A stretch of DNA of 64,000 bases from Hamiltosporidium tvaerminnensis (lineage: Eukaryota; Microsporidia; Dubosqiidae), in contig JAKIMF020000005.1 in assembly GCA_022605425.2 (NCBI GenBank), positions 282,501 to 346,500 of the forward strand. Direction: 5' to 3'. Position 1 is the first letter of the stretch; each line of letters begins with the position of its first letter. The position numbers and the translations under genes are program-made. The notes beneath the pieces were generated by a model. It did no database searches and was not told where the DNA came from. It saw only the letters and a list, made by a program, of their open reading frames with translations. Below, in pieces: positions 47,360 through 56,900 of the stretch.

Positions 47360-47590
47360 TCAATATTTTAGAATTTTTGAATCATTAAGTAATGCAGTGC
47401 TTGGTTTTAATACCGAATATACTTTTCCATAAATTTTTCGAACAGAAATATTTCCATTTTTTAGTATGACTTGACCTATATATTTGTTTCGGAAAATCAA
47501 ATTTACATACCGAACCACATTATTGCGATTTCTAGTGTACTCCGAACCTGCTTTTATCACACATTCACCGAATTCTATATAAAAATCCGG
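47360..47590 (-). mobile_element. Relic of a second, diverged R2/R4-type LINE
   Basis: Minus-strand translation reads EFGECVIKAGSEYTRNRNNVVRYVNLIFRNKY, which lines up with RCEKMLGHDYTRRHNEVVRCLHLLLLNRY of the main LINE family just after its zinc knuckle. It is too different to be the same family, so this is another lineage of the same element class. Only about 70 codons survive. Confidence 0.55.
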
Positions 47591-47754
47591 GAATTTGAAT
47601 AACGTTTTTGTTTAATTATGTACATAAATCATATTTATACTATAGATAGCTATGTGATTGCTTTGATAGTGGCTCGATTTCTCTTTCTTATGCTGAATTA
47701 AGAAATTTTCGAAAAGAATGCCCAGTATTTTTTGCTTTGCATAAGTTAAAGCAT

Positions 47755-47995
47755 TCCCTCTATGCCAGGAGCAGATCTGGCTTAGTCTATTCCCTGGTTG
47801 TCATGGTAAGCGACTTAAAGAGACTGGTCTTCTAGGTCAAGTGGTTGGGCGTAGAACTAAATACTCCCCTTTTATACATGTTTTTACGAAACCCAAAAAA
47901 TTAAACAGACCTACTGAAAAAGAAAACAGGTAGGCGGTATTACTGAAAGCAGCCAAGGCTCGTGCTAAGCTGTAGTGCCTATGATGATAAAGGGT
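47755..47995 (+). repeat. Dispersed repeat family Y, copy C
   Basis: Ordered matches to copies A and B: CCAGGAGCAGATCTGGCTTAG, TCTATTCCCTGGTTGTCATG, GGTTGGGCGTAGAACTAA, TTTTTACGAAACCCAAAAAA, GCGGTATTACTGAAAGCAGCCAAGGCTCGTGC. Carries an internal variation at the GTAAGAGGCGAC core (GTAAGCGAC). Confidence 0.65.
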
Positions 47996-50316
47996 TTATA
48001 ATTTTTTATTAAAAATGCTGAATGGCTCTATTCAGACCTTCTCAGTAGTTTCTAGAGCATATTGCAATAGAAAGGTGAATCTAGATATTGAGTAAGAAAC
48101 TATATTATATCCTCGTCTAAAAATAATATTTTGTTAAAGTCAAATTCAAAATTTTGGGTTTTTATATTTCAAAAAAAGTAAAAATTTTGTAAGATAGATA
48201 TTTCTTTTAGTGTAAATTTACATTACGGCTGTACTGTATAAAAAATAATTTTTGACAAATAAACGTTTTGTCATATACATAAAAATAGTAACGTAATAAT
48301 CATTCGTGATTTTTTTACTTCAGTTCTTTTTGTTTTATTTTGAAACGTCTTTAACCGCCAAAATAGTTTTAAAACAATTCATAATTCAAGTTTATAATGT
48401 ATACTTATAGATTGTTGATATCGCCTAATTTTCTTTTAACAAGATATTCTAGTATATTTTATTTATCGGAATGGCTTTATAAATTTTCAGAATAAATTTA
48501 TCACTAATACATTAATTAGAGATTTTGCAGTAAACAAGAAAGATAAAATACAAACCAAAGACCTTATTATTTTTTTAAACAACGTTTTGTCTATTATTAT
48601 TACCTTTACTTCTATCATTTTGTTAATTAACTATAAATGTTTTTATACTAGAAAAATCATTTATTTTACCAAAACATATCCAATTTTGGTGTTATATTTA
48701 TATATATTCTTTTTTATTAGGTATAATGGTGTAAAACCACTTCATGAAATTCTATTTACATTTTGTAGTTTTAGATTTTTACTCGTAATTTTAAAAATCA
48801 TGACTTTAATAATGTTATGCTGACCATTTTTAAATCATATTAAATCTTGATTTTAATATTGGTTTTCAGATCACTTTATATCACACCTGATGCATTAGAG
48901 GATTGAATTGGAGTTCCCCTGAATACTTTGATTCAAAACATCAAAATATATTTAAAAAAAAACTTAGTCGGTTTCGTTTTGTAAATATGTTTTTTTAAAG
49001 TAAATTAATAAAATCAAATTTTCCCCAAAAAGATTAAACTATGAGTTATTTGTTGTACAATATGTTGTTTTACTATGTATAAAAACAACCTTAGAATCTT
49101 TTTATCGATATTTAAAACATTGAATGTATCGTTTCTCGAAATAAACTTTTATGATATGGTTTATGTATTTTTTTAGTTCTAAGTTTAAATTGTGTCTTTT
49201 CCTACGTATAATTCAACCATTAATATTTGAAAAAACAAAATAAAATTCGGTCTTTTGTGTTTACATTCGGTTATATATCATAAATCATAGAATAACTTAA
49301 ATAGAAATACCGATTTTTCTCTGTTCTGCAGTTTCCAAAAAAACAGAATGATTGTATATTTTTTCTATTCTTGAAAAACCAGAATATCGAAAATATCACC
49401 AAAGAGATTCCTTTTCTGTATAAATCATGCATAGAAGCAAATATAGCATCGATATTGTATAATAGATCTATTTGGCTTCTATTTACTGATTAAAACCATA
49501 CTAAATATAACTTAGATGTTCTTGTACCGTTATTTTTTTCAGATACAGTAGATCCTTGCCAATACACGCTTTAAATTTCGAGAATTCGCTCTATCAGTGT
49601 TTGTTGTCTGAAAACTTGTGTTTTGTTGTTCTTGCTAGTCATTAGCTCTGTATATAGTTAGTTTTTCTATTACGCTGCGTTTTTGTTTGCAAGGTAAATA
49701 ATTCCTTCTTGCTCTTCTAAATTTTAGATGATTTCGAAGATATTATATCAAAGCCCTATAATTATATTATACAAACTTCTTCTAGGCCATCAAATATAAA
49801 AGGCTGATTGAACTAGCTAATAATAAAAGAAAATGGAATATCTTCATAGTCTACCAGTTCGTGATGATGGGTTTAATTTCAAAATGAGTATTTTCCCCGT
49901 TTGAAAATAATACAAACGAACTTTCAGAAAGATGCAAGAATTATATGAAAAAAATATCTGTGAAATACCGTTTATCACACTATCAACGTGTTATAAAACC
50001 AAAAAAACGGGTATTAAATCAAAAAGATTATACTGGCCACCAGCAATCCTTTTCCAACGGGTATCTAAAAATGTTTCTCTCTATTCAGCTTCTTCAGATC
50101 GGAATAGACTTCAAACTAGCACACAAGACATGCTTTAATCTACTTTTTAGATCAATAAATTTCTACAGCTTATAATATAATATCTAAAAAATTTTATTAT
50201 ACTATGTCAGGTAATATAATAAATGATAATTATAATGTATCAATGCCTTATCTTTCCTTATAATGTCTATCGATTATGTATTTCAGGTTTATACATGGCT
50301 GAATTATGTTTTAATG
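47996..50316. other. AT-rich spacer, nothing supported
   Basis: A 78-codon hydrophobic ORF (48587-48823) and two overlapping ORFs near 49932-50175 exist but show no family features; AT-rich random sequence gives hydrophobic ORFs readily. Confidence 0.4.
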
Positions 50317-53287
50317 CAAGGATCTCCAAACTTTTTAGCTCAAAGGTAATATTCAAGCCATAAAAAATATCGAGGTCCAAATGTTTTTTTAGCTTTTTAT
50401 GCCAACACATACGGAACTATATTTTTCCGATTTGTTTTATAATATTTGATTATGAAATGTTAAAATATTCTACAAAGGTTAGCTAAATCAAAATGTACCT
50501 TAAAATATTTTTAAAAATAGGATTTTAAAAGATTAATTAATATTCTAAAATATAAAGTAAGAAAGAATTAAACAGAGGTGTATAACTTCAAAAGAAACGG
50601 TGCATTACAAAGGGTTGTTTATAATCTTTTCATGAACCTCAAAAATACATAGAAATTTTTTGATCATTATTTTTATTTGTTTATACTGCTGCTATTTACG
50701 CTTTCTTATATACTTCAATGTAGTCACTCTTTATTTTACTCTTATATTATGAATTTTAAAGGTAGCAGCGGTCCATAACATCAGAATAGACAGCCCATCT
50801 TTGCATTCTTAACCAGGAAACCACCATATAATTTTATCTGCACGGATTCAAGTATGACAAGAGACTTCGCTAAAAAACTAGTGTATGACAGAAATACAGG
50901 CAATCATCTTTAATACGGCTTTAAATTCCTGACTTTTAGTACGAGAGTTTGTGATATTAATTACTACGCCAGTCCGTTGGTTGAGTTCAATGATAATAAA
51001 ATAACATATAATTATGTATTTGATATTTTTTACCTCATTTTTATCAATACATTGCAATCAATATAATTATGTTGTGTTAAAATCCTTAAAATACCTGTCC
51101 ATGCCTATTGTCCAATGAAAAACAAAGTATCTTATTTTAAAACTTTTAGGTTTTTTGTTAGTTGCTTTCTAATTGCTGTTAAGAAACTTATAAGTTCCCT
51201 ATTTCAATTAAAAATCTCTCAACAAATATATTTTATTCATTTTTGTTCTTCGTTTATTTTTTTTTATACTTTATATTTTTTAATTTGAATATCTATGAAT
51301 ACTGGTAAAAAAAGAAAGTTAGATAGTAAATGCAGAACACTTGAAGAGAAATGAGGGTGTAAGTATTCTGTTATTGAGTCAGGTAATGGGTAATATGAGT
51401 TATTTGCGATGAAACTATAACAAGAATTAAGGATTACAATATAAAACTTCATTATGGAACAAAACATTTCCATAATTACTTGAAATATACTGGAAGTTTA
51501 CGAGTAGAAAATATTAAAATTTAAAACACAGCTTTAAATCTAAGTATTCGATGTTCATGAAAGTAAATTCTGGACAAGCAGCAGTAGTTTGAGCCAGTTT
51601 TCATGTAGCCATTTGTCAGCGAACGTAGTAGACCGGTTACAGATAACTAATTGATAAAAGATTGTATAATTGCTGCAGCATTTTAAATGTGTTCAGAAAA
51701 GGCTATCAGGTTAAAAAAACATCAGTTGTCTGTAAATTTAGTATCGAGAAGAGTAGAAGAAATTGCAGTAAATATACAAGTGTCGGACAAGAACGAAGAC
51801 TTGGAATGGTTTTATCTTGCCTTAGATGAATCAACTGCAGTTTCAGATATATCTTAAGTGTTGCTTTTTATTCGAGAGATATATCGAAATTATGAAATAT
51901 ATCAAGAGCTTTTAGACGTTCCTAGCATTTACGCACGACTATTGGAAATGATATTTTTGGAGATTTCGAAAAATCTACTAAGAAAAACAAATTTCGATAC
52001 AAAAAATTAAAATTTATAGCACTGATGGCGGAAGAAATATAATCTAAAAGAATAAAAAGGTGTCGTTGCTCTTATATCAAAGGCTATATATAATGACCGT
52101 AGCTCATAACATCAATAATATATTGTGTTGTCCATCGACAATCGTTGTGTAGAATACTTGGACATATCGGACGTTTTAAATACAGTAAAATCGGTTTTTA
52201 ACTATTTAAACCCGCATGCACTCAATAATCTTTAATTTCGGGTGTTCCATAAAGAAATTAGAAAAAATGATTTGCCATATTATACTGCACTTCGCTGGCT
52301 CAGTTATAGAAAGTTTTGACGCAGTAATAAACTAAGAACAATCATCAAAATATTTTTAAATGAAAGAAATCAACCTCTTGATGAGTTACAAAGCAATGAA
52401 TAGCTATGAAAATAACATTTTATACGGATTAAACAGAAGATATGAATGATACCAATGTAAAATTGCAAAGAAAAAATATGATTCGGCCAGAATTTTATAC
52501 TCATTTTAAATCATTTAGTCATGACATGGTTTTTTTAATCCCAAATATTGAAAAATGTTCACTCATTTTAATACATACCGAAAATTTAGCGAACGAACAG
52601 AAAAACGATTTCCAATAGAATTTTCAATAGAAACTTTATCCTTTAGAAACTAAATTTTGATTTTCTTTTTTTCTAATTTCGAGGTAGTAGCAAAAGAAAT
52701 TAAAATTTTCAAAAATCTTTTTACTGCTGATATCAACTCTCTAGCCCGGAAACTTCAATTGGAAGTAATAGCTTTGCATGTTGCGATATTTATAAAAAAA
52801 ATACTCGAATTCATCATTTCTAGAATTTTATAACAGTCTTCTAGCCAAGCGATTTAATAACTTTCATCAATTTGCTCGAGGTTTTATTTTCGCTTTCGGC
52901 TCTACCTATTTGTGTAAAGAAACATTCTCCAAAATGAAATATACAAAAAAATTACAGATTTAAATTAACAGATGAGCACTTGATGTTGTTACTGGTAATT
53001 TCTACTGGTAAATTTAACCCATAATTTCGATAAATTATCACTGAAAAATCTTATCTGAATTAATCTCATACATAATAAATTATGGAATATATTTTTCGTG
53101 ATTTCATTTTGATTTTTTAGTATAAAATAATGAAAACCGTATGAATCTTCTTTAATTTACAAATTTATGCCTAAATTATCATCAATTGCAACTCTTTTTG
53201 TATGATTTATCTATATTTTTTCCATATTAAAATAAATCTTGGCGGGCTTGAAAAATTCTAGCCGCGGGCCGTAATTAAAGACCCTTG
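50317..53287 (+). mobile_element. Decayed hAT DNA transposon, ZBED5/GTF2IRD2 type
   Basis: About 2.97 kb. The left end CAAGGATCTCCAAACTTTTT (50317) and the right end, reverse-complemented CAAGGGTCTTTAATTACGGC (53287), are imperfect inverted termini of the CAGGGGTCTCCAAAC..GGCCCGCGG kind typical of this hAT group; the right end still has GCCGCGGGCC. Flanking octamers TTTTAATG and TATAAATA match at only 5 of 8 positions, so the target duplication is decayed or absent. A broken transposase lies inside (51545-52990). Confidence 0.7.
51545..52990 (+). pseudogene. hAT transposase remnant
   Basis: Across several frames the translation gives RRVEEIAVNIQVSDKNEDLE, WFYLALDESTAVSDIS, VLLFIREIYRNYEIYQELLD, SDVLNTVKSVFNYLNPHALN, YYTALRWLSYRK and, near the C-terminus, LYLCKETFSKMKYTKKLQI. 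These match, in order, landmarks of ZBED5/GTF2IRD2-like hAT transposases (LALDEST, the LLxFIRG region, RWLSRG, and the C-terminal YLCExxFSxMK dimerisation part). Many stops and shifts; no function. From memory of the family, not a search. Confidence 0.7.
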
Positions 53288-54224
53288 TATAAATACATAA
53301 GAAGGTCTAAAACTCTAAAAAAAATGTTTTTACAAGCTGGTAAATGAATATATATTTATAATTAAAATATATTTAATAAAAAATAATTAATTTTACTTCG
53401 AAGATTTTTGGCGCCTTTAAGCCACAAACCGATCAAGCGATAAACCAGAGTTCACTACAGTGATATTTTTATCCAAAAAAAGACATTCTGTTATATCCGA
53501 ATATTTGAAACTGTAATCTTAACCTTAATAACGATTCAAAATCAAGCAAATACATACTTAATCTCAATCTTTATTAACAATTTCGTTTCAATGAAGAAAT
53601 TAAACCAGAAAAAAGTAAAATACTTACACCTCTAAATTTCCCATTTTTTCAGATTTCAAAATGAATCCTTTGAATTTTTAAATATGTTGTAAGAATTTCC
53701 TTTTCTTCTCTGTTTTAATCACTAAAAAAACTTTAAAAAAAAATTTTTTACATATAAAATAAAAAAAGGCTAAAGAGTAAATTATATTATAAAAGAATCT
53801 ACATCATAATTATATCTCTTTACCAAATATGACATTAAACAGTTATTTTAAAGTTATAAACATAGATATTAAAGAATTTTTCTTTTTATAACCTTATAAA
53901 TTCTCTATTCTAATATATAGATTCTAAACAATCTATAAAAAATCTTAAAAAATATATAAAAACCACCTTTGATATATTAAACTTAAAAATGTATAAGAAG
54001 TATAATATTTATATTATACTTATCAATCTATAATCTGTAAAGAATTGTTTAGAATACAACTTATATATATAAAAGATAAATTATACATTAAATTTTAAAA
54101 AATATATATGAAGTCTATTATTCTGAATATATTCTATATCTGCTTAATCAGGATAAGAAGATTTAAAAATAAAAAAATTTAAGTTAAAAATAAATAAACC
54201 TCTTTTAATACTAAATTGTAAACT
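53288..54224. other. AT-rich spacer, nothing supported
   Basis: No gene or repeat recognised between the hAT element and the AACACCCT-rich downstream region of the Utp18-like gene. Confidence 0.4.
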
Positions 54225-54729
54225 CTATCACTAACACCCTCTTATTATCTAGTCTGTTCATTAACACACTCTTATTATCTACTCTTATTAGTAACACCCT
54301 CTTATTAAATGTCTCTATAATTAACACCCTCTTATCACACACTCTATACTTAACACAATCTTATCATATAGTCTTATCACTAACACCCTATTATTTACTG
54401 TCTATATAATTAACACCCTCTTATTATCTAGTCTGTTCATTAACACACTCTTATTATCTTTCTTATCACTAACACCCTATAATTTACTGTCTATATAATT
54501 AACACCCTCTTATCACACACTCTATACTTAAAACCCTTTACTTCACAATCCTGCTAATAACACAATATAACACCCTATTATTTACTGTCTATATAATTAA
54601 CCGCCTCCAACATACCTTTATTACTAACACCCTTTACTCCATAATCCTGCTAATAACACAAAATAACACCCTCTTATCACAAACTCTATAATATAACACC
54701 CTCCAACATACCTTTATCACTAACACCCT
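54225..54729 (-). repeat. Serial duplications of the Utp18-like gene's 3' end, AACACCCT-rich
   Basis: About a dozen AACACCCT words (plus-strand view), mostly as (C/A)TAACACCCTCTTATTA-like units. Read on the gene's strand, the gene end GTGTTATTAGTAGAAGTATAG-AG-TAA-AGGGTGTTAGTGATAAAGG recurs downstream as GTGTTATTAGCAGGATTATGG-AG-TAA-AGGGTGTTAGTAATAAAGG and again as GTGTTATTAGCAGGATTGTG-AAG-TAA-AGGG. The stop codon is inside the duplicated unit. Confidence 0.75.
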
Positions 54730-56880
54730 TTACTCTATACTTCTACTAATAACACTAATATAACACCCATGTCCTATATAACATTTATCACCCTTTAAAC
54801 AACAACACTTAACCTTCTTATCTCTTATATCACTAACACCCTTTAGAACAAAGCCATCCATCATTTCCACCACCCTAACACCATTTTCCCCATCCATACA
54901 AATAACACCCCACTCTTTATTACCATCAACACACTTAACACCCTTTAATCCTTTATTCTCATAAAATACCTCTTTCTCCATATGAATAACACCCTTTAAA
55001 TTACTATATACCCAATACCCTTTATCACCCCCTATAATAACATACTCTTCTAAATTAAAAATATTCCTAAATAACACCCCTATTTCAGTATTTAACACAT
55101 TTTTTAAAATACAACTTTTTAAACAGTAAATGTTTATATTAACACCCATTAATACTACAATATAATCTCTTGTTAAACAATAGTCTGTTATTTTACCTTC
55201 TATTTCTCCTAACACGTCATAAGTATTACCAGTTGAGTTATTACTAAGACCCCTATAATCATACTCTTTATCACTAACACCCTCTTCACTACTCCTATTA
55301 CTAACACCCCCTTTATTTTTAGTAATTAAGTTCTTATTACTAACACCCTCTTCACTACTCCTATTACTAACACCCCCTTTATTTTTAGTAATTAAGTTCT
55401 TATTACTAACACCCTCTTCACTACTCCTATTACTAACACCCCCTTTATTTTTAGTAATAGATTCTCTATTACTAACACCCTCATAATCATACTCATTATT
55501 ATTAACACCCCCTTTATTAATACTCAGTTTTATTATAATATCAGTGTTATTTCTAATACCTAACACCCATACACTATCACTGTTACACAATATTTTCTTA
55601 TGCATCCAACACCCTGTCTTACGTATATCTCTAACATCAAAGATAATACCATTAAAGGTAGTATTATCTGTAGTATTGTTAAAGGGGTGTTGTTTATATG
55701 ATGTGTAATTATGAGGGTGTAAATTATCAGTACTATCGATAACCGGGTTATAATTACTATTACTATTATTAACACCCTGTTGTTTATTAGATAGCTTGTT
55801 AACTGGGTTATAATTACTATCACTCTTATTAACACCCTGTTGTTCATTAGATAGCTTGTTAACAGGGGTATAATTACTATTACTGTTATTAACACCCTGT
55901 TGTTCATTAGATAGCTTGTTAACACCCTTTATATCTGATCCCTTATTACTAACACCCTTTATATCTGATCCCTTATTACTAACACCCTTTATATCACTAC
56001 CCTTATTAATACCACCCTCCAACATAATATCACTACCCTCCAATCCACTAACACCCTTTGTTATATATCGTATCTCCTTAATAACACTATTATTAGACAC
56101 CAATAAAATAACACCCTTTAACATACACATATCAACTACCTTATAATTACTTATATTAACACCTTTTAACTCACCTTTTATATTACCTAAATATACGTTA
56201 TTTAAAACATCCACTACACAAATAACACCCCCCTCTACACTAACACACTTTACCCTGTTATTTACCTTATATTTTCTTACACATGAATATATAACCTTAT
56301 TTTCTTTATAAATAAGACCCTCTAACGAACCTCTTATACAAGACGTATTAACAGGGTGTTGTATATTATTGTTATTAACAGGGTGTAAACTATTAGATGC
56401 ATTATTAATAGGGTGTAAACTACTAGTATTATCAATAATAGTGTTTAAACTACTAGTATTATCAATAACACCCCTATAACCCCCACAACCAACATCACCC
56501 CTATAACCCCCATAACCCCCATAATCACTATCATCACTATCTACCCATACACACCCTTTACTCTCCTTCTTATTTAACACCTCTTCCTTACTAAACACCA
56601 TTTCTTCTAACAAAGAAGAATCAGTAAGAAAATCCGAGTCATCCACATTATTTGTATTTGTATTTGTATTAGTATTTATATTTATATTTGTATTTGTATT
56701 AGTACTATCAGTATTTGTATTACCACTATCACTATCACCCATACTATCACTATCACCCATACTATCACTATCACCCATACTATCACTATCACCCATACTA
56801 CCACTATCACCCATACTATCCCCACCCATACCACTATAACTTATTTTTCTCTTTTTTTCTTCTTTTATATTCTTTTTCAT
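54730..56880 (-). CDS. UTP18: Utp18-like WD40 protein (U3 snoRNP/SSU processome) with repeat insertions
   Basis: Utp18 is a WD40 subunit of the small-subunit processome that recruits the exosome adaptor Mtr4 in yeast. The 716-residue product starts with a basic segment and a GDSDSM repeat (20-55), then SLLEEMVFSKEE...SKGCVWVDSDDSD (89-119), which fits the family's LExLVFG...WxDxDD signature. A probable WD40 propeller follows in pieces (about 185-290, 385-455, 555-716), interrupted by insertions: KGVSNKGSDI units and a 60-bp, 20-residue NKLSNEQQGVNNSNSNYTPV unit x3 (about 291-379), and a 66-bp, 22-residue GGVSNRSSEEGVSNKNLITKNK unit x3 (about 471-542). Starts 20 bp from the divergent GCP-like gene. 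The family call rests on the N-terminal signature plus WD40-like strands. Confidence 0.6.
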   Translation of the reverse strand: MKKNIKEEKKRKISYSGMGGDSMGDSGSMGDSDSMGDSDSMGDSDSMGDSDSGNTNTDSTNTNTNININTNTNTNTNNVDDSDFLTDSSLLEEMVFSKEEVLNKKESKGCVWVDSDDSDYGGYGGYRGDVGCGGYRGVIDNTSSLNTIIDNTSSLHPINNASNSLHPVNNNNIQHPVNTSCIRGSLEGLIYKENKVIYSCVRKYKVNNRVKCVSVEGGVICVVDVLNNVYLGNIKGELKGVNISNYKVVDMCMLKGVILLVSNNSVIKEIRYITKGVSGLEGSDIMLEGGINKGSDIKGVSNKGSDIKGVSNKGSDIKGVNKLSNEQQGVNNSNSNYTPVNKLSNEQQGVNKSDSNYNPVNKLSNKQQGVNNSNSNYNPVIDSTDNLHPHNYTSYKQHPFNNTTDNTTFNGIIFDVRDIRKTGCWMHKKILCNSDSVWVLGIRNNTDIIIKLSINKGGVNNNEYDYEGVSNRESITKNKGGVSNRSSEEGVSNKNLITKNKGGVSNRSSEEGVSNKNLITKNKGGVSNRSSEEGVSDKEYDYRGLSNNSTGNTYDVLGEIEGKITDYCLTRDYIVVLMGVNINIYCLKSCILKNVLNTEIGVLFRNIFNLEEYVIIGGDKGYWVYSNLKGVIHMEKEVFYENKGLKGVKCVDGNKEWGVICMDGENGVRVVEMMDGFVLKGVSDIRDKKVKCCCLKGDKCYIGHGCYISVISRSIE

Positions 56881-56900
56881 ATCAATGGGTAATAAACCCT
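56881..56900. promoter_or_regulatory. 20-bp divergent promoter with GGGT/ACCC inverted repeat
   Basis: The whole space between the two divergent ATGs. It contains GGGT (56887-56890), AATAA, ACCC (56896-56899): an inverted repeat giving each gene its own CCC motif (1 nt upstream of the plus-strand ATG, 6 nt upstream of the minus-strand ATG). This fits the known microsporidian CCC signal and fixes the plus-strand start at 56901. Confidence 0.65.

Noticed and set aside
48587-48823. 78-codon hydrophobic ORF as a membrane protein
   Set aside because: T-rich random DNA gives Phe/Ile/Leu-rich ORFs; there is no other support.
50760-50990. GTACGAGAGTTTG at about 50940 as a large-subunit rRNA sarcin-ricin loop
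   Set aside because: Flanking sequence does not match rRNA, and the site lies inside the hAT element.
56715-56900. N-terminal extension (HYHPYY repeats) of the GCP-like ORF
   Set aside because: It is the complement of the Utp18-like gene's GDSDSM repeat; the ATG at 56901 with ACCC directly before it is the better start.
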